Shown: in pieces, positions 26,212 to 34,402 of the stretch
Position numbering within the stretch: the first letter of the stretch is position 1
Layout: the number at the start of each line of letters is the position of its first letter
Assembly (NCBI GenBank): GCA_017991935.1
Contig: JAGOPP010000001.1
Location: forward strand, 80,787 to 144,786
Reading direction: 5' to 3'
Source: Oscillospiraceae bacterium
Lineage (GTDB): Bacteria; Bacillota; Clostridia; Oscillospirales; Ruminococcaceae
DNA: 64,000 nt
Made by a program: the position numbers and the translations under genes
Notes under the pieces: model-generated
The model's database searches: none
Told to the model about the DNA's origin: nothing
Seen by the model: only the letters and a program-made list of their open reading frames with translations

Positions 26212-26277
26212 CTTTGAAATCACACACTTTATAACCCGTTTGCGGTTTTGCGGCGGCCTGCCAAGCGCGGACTGAAA

Positions 26278-26306
26278 TTGCAATGCCGCGAAAAAACGTT
26301 TATACT
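26278..26306 (+). promoter_or_regulatory. Promoter of the ECF S-DUF1893 gene
   Basis: TTGCAA (26278-26283), 17 bp spacer and TATACT (26301-26306). The resulting leader is about 94 nt and contains several short complementary GC-rich segments. Confidence 0.65.
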
Positions 26307-26406
26307 ATCTATATGATCGACCATTTGAGGAGACGGCCCGCGCGTCGGAAAGAGGCGAAACGATGATCCGCGGAGACGCTCTTTTGCTTGGAAAGGGACT
26401 TTTTTT

Positions 26407-27363
26407 ATGATACGGACAAAAACGCAAAGACTCACCGCCGCCGGGATGCTGATGGCCGCCGGCCTGCTGCTGCCCTTTGCCTTCGCGCACGGCCTCGGCA
26501 TGCAGGGGACGGTGCTGCTGCCCATGCATATCCCGGTGCTGCTCTCCGGCTTCCTCTGCGGCCCGATGTACGGCGCGCTCTGCGGCCTGCTGATCCCGGC
26601 GATGAACACCCTGCTGACCGGGATGCCGCCGGCGTTCCCGATGCTGCCGATCATGGCGGCGGAGCTCGCGACCTACGGCCTCGCCGCCGGCCTGCTTTTC
26701 TGGAAGACGCCGCTCGGCGCGAAAAAATTCGGCGTGCTGCCGACGCTCATCTTGGCCATGGCCGCCGGACGCGTCTCCTACTGGCTGATGTTCGAGGCCC
26801 TTGCCGCCGCGCTGGGCGAGCTCAAGGCGCTCCCGGTCCTTGCGGCGGCGGCGACCGGGCTGCCGGGCATCGTCATTCAGCTTCTGCTGATCCCGTCGAT
26901 TGTGGAGGCCCTGCGCCGCTTTCGTCCCGCGGAGGACGCGCTGCGCTCGGCGGTCAACCTGATCCGCGAAGGCACGGCCACCTGCGTGGTCATCCGGGAC
27001 AACCGCATCGTCCACACGAGCACGGGCGCGGGGATCGACCCGGTGATCCGGCTCTACGAGGAGGGCGCGCTGGAGGGCGCGTCCGTCGTCGATAAAATCG
27101 TCGGGAAGGCCTGCGCGATGGTGCTCATCCTCGGCGGCGCGAAGAGCTGCTACGGCGTCACGATGAGCAGATCCGCCGAGGCCTACCTAAAAGCGCATAG
27201 GGTTCCCGCCGCGTGGGACACGCTGGTGGAGACCGTCGCGAACCGCTCCGGCGACGGCGTCTGCCCGATGGAGCGGGCCGTCCGGGATTTGGACGACCCC
27301 GCCGAGGGGCTCGCGGCTTTAAAAAAGAAATTGGAGGAGCTCCGGGGCGGGGCGCCGGTTTGA
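26407..27363 (+). CDS. ECF transporter S component-like protein fused to DUF1893
   Basis: This 318-residue protein joins two parts. Residues 1-178 have five to six hydrophobic helices with LLPMHIPVLLSGFLCGP and TGMPPAFPM, resembling vitamin-binding S components of ECF transporters; the substrate cannot be assigned. Residues about 180-305 match the DUF1893 domain (NLIREGTATCVVIRDNRIVH, VDKIVGKACAMVLILGGAKSCYG, CPMERAV), which has a cytidine-deaminase-like fold and usually occurs alone. GGAAAGGG precedes the ATG at 26407. The frame is continuous, so the fusion is not an assembly of two genes with a stop. No ECF ATPase is nearby. Confidence 0.75.
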   Translation: MIRTKTQRLTAAGMLMAAGLLLPFAFAHGLGMQGTVLLPMHIPVLLSGFLCGPMYGALCGLLIPAMNTLLTGMPPAFPMLPIMAAELATYGLAAGLLFWKTPLGAKKFGVLPTLILAMAAGRVSYWLMFEALAAALGELKALPVLAAAATGLPGIVIQLLLIPSIVEALRRFRPAEDALRSAVNLIREGTATCVVIRDNRIVHTSTGAGIDPVIRLYEEGALEGASVVDKIVGKACAMVLILGGAKSCYGVTMSRSAEAYLKAHRVPAAWDTLVETVANRSGDGVCPMERAVRDLDDPAEGLAALKKKLEELRGGAPV

Positions 27364-27388
27364 TCCCGGTATCCGTCTCTACGATGGC

Positions 27389-27421
27389 GGCGGGCAGTTT
27401 TGGCTGCCCGCCTTTCTTTTT
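27389..27421 (+). terminator. Terminator after the ECF S-DUF1893 gene
   Basis: GGCGGGCAG/CTGCCCGCC stem with a TTTTGG loop followed by TTTCTTTTT. Confidence 0.85.
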
Positions 27422-27430
27422 ATCTATGCG

Positions 27431-27713
27431 GCGGGAGGAAAACCGGGTCAGCGGGAAGAAAGCCGGGTCAGCGGGAGGAAAGCCGGGGCGGCGGGAAGGA
27501 AAACCGGAGAGGTGAAAGGAAAACCGAAGAGGTGAAAGGAAAACCGAAGAGGTGAAAGGCAAACCGGGGCGGCGGGAGGAAAGCCGGGTCGGCGGGAAGA
27601 AAACCGGGGCGGCGGGAGGAAAACCGGGTCAGCGGGAAGAAAACCGGGTCGGCGGGAGGAAAGCCGGGTCAGCGGGAAGAAAGCCGGGTCAGCGGGAGGA
27701 AAACCGGGGCGGT
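27431..27713. repeat. Tandem repeat, 14 units of about 20 bp
   Basis: Fourteen head-to-tail copies follow the consensus GCGGGARGAAARCCGGGKCR; the fourth unit is 21 bp, and three central units are a GTGAAAGGAAAACCGAAGAG variant. The unit is not a multiple of three. Open frames through it encode only low-complexity Arg/Lys/Gly peptides and are not taken as genes. The rest of 27364-27880 holds the preceding terminator and, after the array, the promoter of the LuxR-type gene. Confidence 0.9.
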
Positions 27714-27779
27714 AAAAAGGATTTGGAGCCCCGCCGGGGAAGACCCTCGATTTTCAGCAAGTCTTTTCCTTCATTTCTG

Positions 27780-27808
27780 TTGCCGATATTTGACGAAACG
27801 GATATAAT
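27780..27808 (+). promoter_or_regulatory. Promoter of the membrane LuxR-type regulator
   Basis: TTGCCG (27780-27785), 17 bp spacer, perfect TATAAT (27803-27808). It lies about 67 bp after the tandem repeat and 73 bp before the ATG. Confidence 0.6.
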
Positions 27809-27880
27809 AGGAGCAGAAACTCGGCGGCGGGCCTTTTTTGGGAGCGCGCCGGGCGATATTCGGGGAAAGGAGGAATCGCG

Positions 27881-29326
27881 ATGCCGGAAGGTTCTCAAGA
27901 GACGCTGGCCGCCCGTCACCGCCGGTTGTCCGTCGTCGTCTTCTCCCTCTTTTTCTCATGGCTGCTGGCGTTCCCGTTTGAAGGCAGGATCTTATACGCC
28001 CTTGCGGACTACTATCGGATCTCGTCCCATGCGTTTGTTTTCGGGACGATGGCCGCCCATTTTGCCGGGCTGCTGATCTGCGGCTTCTTTGTCCGGAACA
28101 TGCGCGCGGCCAAAAAGCTCATGCTTTTCTCCATCGCGTTTTGCATCGCGGCCTCCGGCGTGTTTTTCCGCCCGCCCTCCTTTCTGTGGGCGGCGGCGCT
28201 GCTCTCCGCGGCGTTTTTGGTCGGCTGCTGCGTGGCGGCGTGGGGCTTTTATTTCAAGGGCTGCACGCCGAAGAATGAGCGCATCAAAACCATGGCGGAC
28301 AGCCTCATTTTCTCGAATCTCCTGATGATCGCGCTCGATATGGCGGCGATCTATATCTCCCCTCACGCCGGGCTTGGGCTTTCGATGCTGGCTCTGGGCG
28401 CGGCGTTCCTGTTCGCGCTCAGGCTGCCCAAAGAGGAAACGCCGGAAAACGCCCCGCCTTCCGGGCGGGGAGAGGTCTCTGTCGGCAAAGCCGGCCCGCT
28501 CGCTTTTCTGTGCCTGTTCGTTGTGGTCATCTCCATCAATTCCGGCCTTATGTATCAGGTGCAGGGCCCCGCCTTTGCGCATCTCTCTTGGCTGACAAGC
28601 TGGTATTGGGCCGTGCCGTACATCGCGGCGCTGTTCATTATGCGAAACCTGCCCCGCAAGACAAACCGCTCCTACATCCTTTATGTCGCCATCGCCATGA
28701 TCGGCCTTTCCTTTATCGCTTTTTTGGCGCTGGGCCGCTCGTGGGCGGATTATCTGGTGGTCAATACCCTGATGCTGGGGGCCTGCGGCGTGTACGACCT
28801 GTTTTGGTGGAGCATCTTGGGCGAAATGCTGGAAATGGATAAAAACCCCGCCAAAATCATGGGCATCGGCCTCTCCGCGAACGTTTTGGGGGTGCTGCTG
28901 GGCGGGTTTATCGGAAACGCGATCTCCGGCGCCGACGGGCAAAGCTACAACCCCACGCTGCTGGCGCTGGGCGTGGTGTGCGTCACCCTCGTCCTGCTGC
29001 CGCCCCTGCATAGACGGCTGACCATCCTGCTCAAAAACCATGTCTATTTGACCACGATCACCGACATGCCGGCGCGGGAGCAAACCCGGCTGCTCAACGA
29101 ATTGAGCATCACGGAGAAGCTCACCGAGCGCGAAAGCGAGATCGCCGCCCTGCTGCTGGGGGGCAAGACCTACCGGATGATCGCCGGCGAGCTGCATGTG
29201 AGCGAAAACACCGTAAAAACCCATGTGAAAAATATCTATTCCAAAGCCGGGGTCCAAAGCAGGGCGGAGCTGGTCAATCTGCTTCTGGATATCCATACCC
29301 CGGCCGCCGGATCTGAGAATTCCTGA
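27881..29326 (+). CDS. Membrane-spanning LuxR-family regulator (MFS-like sensor fused to HTH)
   Basis: The 481-residue product has about 12 hydrophobic helices from residue 15 to 385, arranged like a major facilitator transporter, followed by a cytoplasmic LuxR helix-turn-helix at residues 414-470 (LTERESEIAALLLGGKTYRMIAGELHVSENTVKTHV). This one-component architecture, transporter-like sensor plus DNA-binding domain, is known in gut Actinobacteria and Firmicutes, but ligands are mostly unknown. AAAGGAGG precedes the ATG at 27881. It has its own promoter and terminator, next to the uncharacterised envelope cluster at 29464-35418, which it may control. Confidence 0.82.
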   Translation: MPEGSQETLAARHRRLSVVVFSLFFSWLLAFPFEGRILYALADYYRISSHAFVFGTMAAHFAGLLICGFFVRNMRAAKKLMLFSIAFCIAASGVFFRPPSFLWAAALLSAAFLVGCCVAAWGFYFKGCTPKNERIKTMADSLIFSNLLMIALDMAAIYISPHAGLGLSMLALGAAFLFALRLPKEETPENAPPSGRGEVSVGKAGPLAFLCLFVVVISINSGLMYQVQGPAFAHLSWLTSWYWAVPYIAALFIMRNLPRKTNRSYILYVAIAMIGLSFIAFLALGRSWADYLVVNTLMLGACGVYDLFWWSILGEMLEMDKNPAKIMGIGLSANVLGVLLGGFIGNAISGADGQSYNPTLLALGVVCVTLVLLPPLHRRLTILLKNHVYLTTITDMPAREQTRLLNELSITEKLTERESEIAALLLGGKTYRMIAGELHVSENTVKTHVKNIYSKAGVQSRAELVNLLLDIHTPAAGSENS

Positions 29327-29343
29327 TAAACAGCGAATCCTAA

Positions 29344-29376
29344 GGCCCCTCACCCGAAAAGGTGAGGGGCCTTTTT
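29344..29376 (+). terminator. Terminator after the LuxR-type gene
   Basis: GGCCCCTCACC/GGTGAGGGGCC with a CGAAAA loop and six T. Confidence 0.92.
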
Positions 29377-29463
29377 TCGCCGCTTCACCCGCTTTGGTGA
29401 CGCAAACCCGGCCTCGTTTTTGTAAAATGAAAAAAACGCCGTTCGCGGGGAGGGGGGATTTCT

Positions 29464-29985
29464 TTGAAAAAAATCGCGTGGCAAGCGCGGTGCTCTTTGA
29501 TGGCTTCTGTTTTTTGCGCGTCCGCTTTTGCGGCGGCACTCGTCTTGCAGCCTTCGGATTGGAAGACGTACGCGGCCGTGGCCCTGTCGGCGGGCGTGGT
29601 TTCCGCTTTCCTTTTTTTCGCCGCGAGCAAAAAACGTGCGGCCGCGCGGCTGATCGTCGAGAATCAGATCCTCCATATTCAGCCCGCCGTCTTTCGCGAG
29701 CGGGATGGCAGGAAGGAGAGCGAAATCCGCTCCTGCGAGACCGTCGAGATGTTCGTCTCCTGCTTCGGAATCCTGCTGGGCTCCAAGGTCGTCAAGTTCA
29801 ATCAGGAGGGCATCCGGCTCAAAGCCGTGGAGATCGGACGGGACTATCTTTCGATGGACTACGGCAGGGACGCGGAGGCCCGGACGATCCGGCTGCTCTA
29901 CGCGAGACCCGACGGCGACGCCCTCGCGGGTATTTTAGAGAAATTTCGCTACGAGACCGGGGTCACGCCCACGATCGCGCATTAA
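29464..29985 (+). CDS. Small two-helix membrane protein, unknown function
   Basis: The 173-residue product has two hydrophobic segments (about residues 8-27 and 36-54) and a cytoplasmic domain of about 110 residues with short beta-strand-like stretches (ARLIVENQILHIQPAVF, GSKVVKFNQEGIRLKAVEI). It may be a bacterial PH-like domain, but this is weak. The start is TTG at 29464, with a GAGGGGGG ribosome site. It is the first gene of the six-gene cluster ending at 35418. I do not recognise a family. Confidence 0.65.
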   Translation: MKKIAWQARCSLMASVFCASAFAAALVLQPSDWKTYAAVALSAGVVSAFLFFAASKKRAAARLIVENQILHIQPAVFRERDGRKESEIRSCETVEMFVSCFGILLGSKVVKFNQEGIRLKAVEIGRDYLSMDYGRDAEARTIRLLYARPDGDALAGILEKFRYETGVTPTIAH

Positions 29986-30006
29986 AATAAAAAAGGGGAT
30001 TGTTTG

Positions 30007-31728
30007 ATGGAAAACAAAAGAGCCCTACCTGCAAACTTACGCGCCAAGGGAGCGGGCGGGCGGTTTCTCGCCCTGCTTCTGGCCTGCGTTCTGATTTTTA
30101 GTCTTAGCGCCTGCGGAGGACAAAAAACGGACGGATCGGAAGAAATCGAGCCGGTCACGGTGGAGCGCGAGCCGGAGCCGCAGGCCGCGCAGACGGCGAG
30201 CGAGGCCACGGCCATCGCCCTGCGGCAGTATCTCTACGCGAGGCTTTTGACCGAAACTTTCCTGACGGCCGACGCCTCCTCCATGACCATAGAGGAATTA
30301 TCGGAGCTGGTGGACGCGCTTCTCCTTGCGTGGGAAAACGCCGAGCTCTTTTCCGCCGCCGCGGAGGAACTCTCCGGGCGGGCCCTGACGGTGCTGGAAG
30401 CGCCTGTCGTAAAGCAGACCTTCGCCGCCGGCCGGCCGCAGGCCGAATTTATGACCCTTGCGGCGGCCCCTTTCCGTTTCTCTGTTGTGGCGTATGCCGC
30501 CGAAAGCGGAAGAAAAATAGACCCGCAAACATGGGCGGAGAACCTGACGAAGCAGTATGACGCGATCAAGGGCGCGCAGCGGTATCAGCAGCTGGCCCGG
30601 CAGCTCGGCACCGACGCGAAGGCGGCCTACGAGCAGGTGGCGCTGGCGCAGGAGATCATCCGCAACGAAGCCTCGGAAGACGCGGCTTTCTGGGATAAAC
30701 TGACCAAGGCCGCGCAGGCGACCAAGACGGCCAGCAAGGTGGGCGTGTTCGTTGTAGGGACGATCGTTACGGGCGGCGGCTCCCTTTCCGCCCTCGCGGC
30801 CAGCGGCTGGTCGCTGGGTCAGGCGGGAGCGGTCGTCGTGGGCGGCGCGGACTGCATCGTGGACATCGCCGCCACCGGGAGCAACATCATTTTGGGAGAA
30901 AATCATCAGGTTACGGTGGGCTTTGACGATATAAAGGATAAGCTGGCGCCGGTCTCGGCGGTGGTGGGCCTTGCCACCTTCAACCCGGGGGAAACCGGCG
31001 AGCAGCTCGCCTATATCGGGGATACGCTGACCGACTGGTTTTTCGAGGGAAAGGTCATGGGTGTGCAGGTGGACGGCGGGAGCGTAACCGCGCGGATTTT
31101 TGACAGCGTGGGGGCGGAGGCGCTGAAATCCGCGCTGGAAACCGCCGGGTATGTGTTCCCGGAGACATCGAAAACGCTGACGGAGATCATGGAAGAGCTG
31201 GAATCCGATCCCGCGGCCGCTCTTGCCCGGATAGAGACCCTTGCCTCTCAAATGGCAAAGCTGGAGCAGGCGGCGGGTGTCGCGGCGGGCGCCGCGGAGG
31301 GGGCCGCGCCGGAACAGAGCGGCGCATCGGCAGCCTCGCCTGAGCCGGGCGGCGCGGAAAGCGCGTTGCCGCCGGCTGGGGCGGGGGAGATCGACATCTT
31401 CGGACGATACGCCGTTGTGACCACCGCCGAGGACGGCGAAACCGATACGATAACCGTCACGCTGTCGGACGCGGGAGGAGGCTATGTCCTTTGGCAAACG
31501 GAGGAGGACGGGGAAGACGAGTACGAAGACGACGACGCCTCCGCGGGCCGCGCCACCATGTCCTATGACGAAAGCACCCATACGCTTCACTACGAAGAGA
31601 GCGATTGGACGGTCCACGCCGTATTTTCCGGCTCCGGCGACACGGTGACCGGAAAAGGCTATATGAGCGGCGTTCTATGGGAGCAGTCTTTTTATGTTAC
31701 CCTTGATTTCACCAAAATTTCCGATTGA
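30007..31728 (+). CDS. Lipoprotein, paralogue A of a two-member family in the cluster
   Basis: The 573-residue product has a long lipoprotein signal ending in LIFSLSAC (lipidated Cys near residue 36), so it is outside the membrane. Residues about 48-390 form a domain shared at high identity with the product of 32505-34379: PVTVER, QTASEA, AIALRQYLYARL, WAENLTKQYDAIKGAQRYQQ, LARQLGTDAKAAYEQ, then a Gly-rich hydrophobic stretch (VGTIVTGGGSLSALAASG) and GADCIVDIA. An Ala/Pro/Gly-rich linker follows, then a beta-rich C-terminal domain with acidic turns unlike its paralogue's. ATG 30007 is chosen over TTG 30004, with AAGGGGA upstream. No known function. Confidence 0.75.
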   Translation: MENKRALPANLRAKGAGGRFLALLLACVLIFSLSACGGQKTDGSEEIEPVTVEREPEPQAAQTASEATAIALRQYLYARLLTETFLTADASSMTIEELSELVDALLLAWENAELFSAAAEELSGRALTVLEAPVVKQTFAAGRPQAEFMTLAAAPFRFSVVAYAAESGRKIDPQTWAENLTKQYDAIKGAQRYQQLARQLGTDAKAAYEQVALAQEIIRNEASEDAAFWDKLTKAAQATKTASKVGVFVVGTIVTGGGSLSALAASGWSLGQAGAVVVGGADCIVDIAATGSNIILGENHQVTVGFDDIKDKLAPVSAVVGLATFNPGETGEQLAYIGDTLTDWFFEGKVMGVQVDGGSVTARIFDSVGAEALKSALETAGYVFPETSKTLTEIMEELESDPAAALARIETLASQMAKLEQAAGVAAGAAEGAAPEQSGASAASPEPGGAESALPPAGAGEIDIFGRYAVVTTAEDGETDTITVTLSDAGGGYVLWQTEEDGEDEYEDDDASAGRATMSYDESTHTLHYEESDWTVHAVFSGSGDTVTGKGYMSGVLWEQSFYVTLDFTKISD

Positions 31729-31746
31729 CCATCAGGAGGGATGACC

Positions 31747-32490
31747 ATGTATTGCACGAACTGCGGAGCCGCCTTGCCGGATAACACCCGCTTCTGCACC
31801 AATTGCGGAATCCAAATCGGTCCCGCGCCGGATACCAATCCCGCGCCGGATCCCCGCCCCATACCGCCCGCCAGTTTCGTGGCGGACACCCGCCCCGTGG
31901 CGGGCGGCGGGCGCGTCGGTTATTCCGAGCGCATCCATGACCCGGCCTTCGCCCGGTATCTCAAAAACACCAACCGCTGGTCCGCCGTTTTTTCGATGAT
32001 ACTGGCCGTCGCCGCCGTCATCGGTTTTTACATCTACGGCGAAATCAGCAATGAGATGGAGAATCCGCAGGCGCTGTTTATCGGTCTGGGCATCGGCGGG
32101 ATGTTTCTGCTGATCGGGCTCTATACCATCGCCGCCAGAAAAAGAAGCAAAACTTGGGACGGCGTGGTGGTTGACAAAACCGTCAAAAAGAAAAGCCGCC
32201 ACCAGAGCACCGGCAGCGACGGCGACGATTATTACATCCGCTATTACACCGAATACGCGGTCGTCATCCGGGATGAGCGGGGCAAAAAGCACCGGCTGGC
32301 CGTCGAGGACGACGATACGCAGTACAACTATTATCAAATCGGCGACCGGGTGCGGCACCACGCGGGCCTCAATTCTTATGAGAAATACGACAAATCTCGG
32401 GACAGCATCATCTTTTGCAGCGCCTGCGCCACGCTGTGCCAGATCGGCGACGACGTCTGCTGGCGGTGCAAATGCCCGCTGCTCAAATAA
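31747..32490 (+). CDS. Membrane protein with N- and C-terminal zinc ribbons
   Basis: The 247-residue protein starts with a zinc ribbon (MYCTNCGAALPDNTRFCTNCG) and a Pro-rich linker, then has two helices (about residues 80-98 and 112-130). A DUF3592-like beta domain follows (WDGVVVDKTVKKKSRHQ ... RVRHHAG). It ends in a second CxxC pair set (CSAC, CWRC). AGGAGGG at 31734-31740 gives correct spacing to ATG 31747, not to ATG 31741. It lies between the two paralogues and is probably co-transcribed with both. Confidence 0.7.
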   Translation: MYCTNCGAALPDNTRFCTNCGIQIGPAPDTNPAPDPRPIPPASFVADTRPVAGGGRVGYSERIHDPAFARYLKNTNRWSAVFSMILAVAAVIGFYIYGEISNEMENPQALFIGLGIGGMFLLIGLYTIAARKRSKTWDGVVVDKTVKKKSRHQSTGSDGDDYYIRYYTEYAVVIRDERGKKHRLAVEDDDTQYNYYQIGDRVRHHAGLNSYEKYDKSRDSIIFCSACATLCQIGDDVCWRCKCPLLK

Positions 32491-32504
32491 AGGAGGGGTT
32501 TCCG

Positions 32505-34379
32505 ATGGGGAAATTTTGTGGAAACTGCGGCGCGCCGCTGAATCCGGACGCCAGATTTTGCGGCTCCTGCGGGGCCGCGGCGGAACCGGCACGGCCTCCG
32601 GTCGCTCCCGCGCGGGGCGGAGCCGCCCCGCGGCCGAAACCGGCGAGGAAGTCCCGCAAAAAAGGCGTGATCGCCGTCTTGTCGCTGATTATTGTGGCCG
32701 CCTTGGGCGCCGGATTCTTGTTCTGGTTTTTCGGCAACAGCCGAATGAAGCCGGTCACGGTGGAGCGCGGGCCGGAGCCGCTCGCCGCGCAGACGGCGAG
32801 CGAGGCCGCGGCCATCGCCCTGCGCCAATACATCTATGCGAGGCTTGCCACCGAAGCGTTCGCGGAGGCGGATTTGGAAGCGATGTCCGTGGAGGAAATC
32901 CGCGCGCTGGCGGAGGACGCCGCCCGGGCGTGGGAGGACGCGGCGCTCGCGGCGTCTGTCGCGGAGGAGATTACCGCGCAGGCGGTCGAGGTGCTGGACG
33001 CCTCGGCCATCGGGCAAACGGCGGCATCCGGCTTGCCGCGGGCACAGTTTATGACCCTTACGGCGCCCGCGGATGTTCGGGCCGTCGCCCTCGCCACGAG
33101 CGCTCCCCGGCCGTTTGACCCGAAGACTTGGGCGGAAAACCTGACGAAGCAGTATGACGCGCTCAAGGGCGCAAAGCGGTATCAGCAGCTTGCCCGGCAG
33201 CTGGGCACCGACGCGAAGGCGGCCTATGAGCAGATGCAGCTCGCGCAAGAGATCATCCATAACGAGGCCACGGATGACGCGGCTTTCTGGGATAAACTGA
33301 CCAAGGCCGCGCAGGCGGCCAAGACGATCAGCAAGGTTACGATGCTCGGTTGGTCCATGGCGGCCACGGGCGGCGGCAGCGTCGCGCTGCTGGAGGGGGC
33401 GGGCCTTCTTGTGGGCGGCGTGGACTGCATCGTGGATGTGACCGAAACCGGCAGCACCATCGTCCTTGGGGATGGCAACCGGGTGGCCGTGGCCTTCGGC
33501 GACATCAAGGAGAAGCTGGGGCCGGTCTCGGCCCTGATCGGGCTGGTCACGCTGAATCCCTCGGGCGTAGGCAACGCGGCCAAGGACACCACCGAGGCGC
33601 TGGTCTATATCACCGATTCTCTGACGGATCTGTTTTATGAGGATAAAGTTATGGGCATCAAAGTGGAGGGGCTGTCCGGGCAGGCCGTCAGCATCAGCGG
33701 CGAGGTGTTTGAGGCGGGCGCGAAGGCCGCGATGGAAGCCGCCGGTTTCCTGTTCCCCCAAACCACAAAAACGCTTTTGGAAATGGTCAAAATCTACCGG
33801 GAAGCGATGGATGGCGAGGCGATGACGTCCCGGCTGGAGGTCCTCTCCGCGCAGATGACGGCCATTTATCAAAACCCCGAATTGTATGAGGATATGGACG
33901 AAAACGGACCCGAACCCATCCCCGAGGAGGAGCTTGAGGAATGGGAAAGCGCGCTGGAGGAGCGGGAAAACGAAAGCGCGGCGACAGATGGCGGCGTATC
34001 CGGCGGCGCGGCGTCGGCCGCTTCGGGCTGGCCCGGCGATTTTTACGGCGTATCCCTGCCCGCCCCGCAGACGTCCGGCGTCATCACCGAGCTGATCAGC
34101 GAGGTCGACGGCTTTGGGGACGAGGTCACGACCATTCGGATCGATGGGATGACGTATGAGGAGTTCGAGCGCTATTATGAGACGCTCACCGCGCTGCCCG
34201 GGTGGACGCCGCATTACGAAAGCAACATGCCGGGAGATCCCTACGACGCGGACACGGATTATGAGTTCGACGGCATCTACGGAGATCTGGAGCACATCGC
34301 GGTCTTTTATTTCAATCAAGACACCGCGTCCAGTCTGGGGGTACCCCAGTTCCAGATGTTCGTCTATAAGACGTTTTGA
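32505..34379 (+). CDS. Zinc-ribbon membrane protein, paralogue B of the cluster
   Basis: The 624-residue product has an N-terminal zinc ribbon (FCGNCGAPLNPDARFCGSCG), a Pro/Arg-rich linker and one transmembrane helix (about residues 55-75). The shared domain follows (PVTVER, QTASEA, WAENLTKQYDALKGAKRYQQ, LARQLGTDAKAAYEQ, GVDCIVDVT). Topology places the zinc ribbon inside and the shared domain outside, as in the lipoprotein paralogue. After an acidic linker, the C-terminal 110 residues (DEVTTIRIDGMTYEEFERYYETL) are unlike paralogue A. ATG 32505 has AGGAGGGG; the longer frame to 32415 overlaps the previous gene. Confidence 0.75.
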   Translation: MGKFCGNCGAPLNPDARFCGSCGAAAEPARPPVAPARGGAAPRPKPARKSRKKGVIAVLSLIIVAALGAGFLFWFFGNSRMKPVTVERGPEPLAAQTASEAAAIALRQYIYARLATEAFAEADLEAMSVEEIRALAEDAARAWEDAALAASVAEEITAQAVEVLDASAIGQTAASGLPRAQFMTLTAPADVRAVALATSAPRPFDPKTWAENLTKQYDALKGAKRYQQLARQLGTDAKAAYEQMQLAQEIIHNEATDDAAFWDKLTKAAQAAKTISKVTMLGWSMAATGGGSVALLEGAGLLVGGVDCIVDVTETGSTIVLGDGNRVAVAFGDIKEKLGPVSALIGLVTLNPSGVGNAAKDTTEALVYITDSLTDLFYEDKVMGIKVEGLSGQAVSISGEVFEAGAKAAMEAAGFLFPQTTKTLLEMVKIYREAMDGEAMTSRLEVLSAQMTAIYQNPELYEDMDENGPEPIPEEELEEWESALEERENESAATDGGVSGGAASAASGWPGDFYGVSLPAPQTSGVITELISEVDGFGDEVTTIRIDGMTYEEFERYYETLTALPGWTPHYESNMPGDPYDADTDYEFDGIYGDLEHIAVFYFNQDTASSLGVPQFQMFVYKTF

Positions 34380-34402
34380 CCGGGCGGGCGGAAACGGCCG
34401 TT

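Noticed and set aside
27431..27713. CRISPR array
   Set aside because: Units are contiguous without unique spacers, and no cas genes are present.
27552..28076. Open frame rich in Arg, Lys and Gly running through the tandem repeat
   Set aside because: The 20 bp unit leaves several frames open; there is no ribosome site, the frame runs into the real LuxR-type gene in another phase, and the peptide is low complexity.
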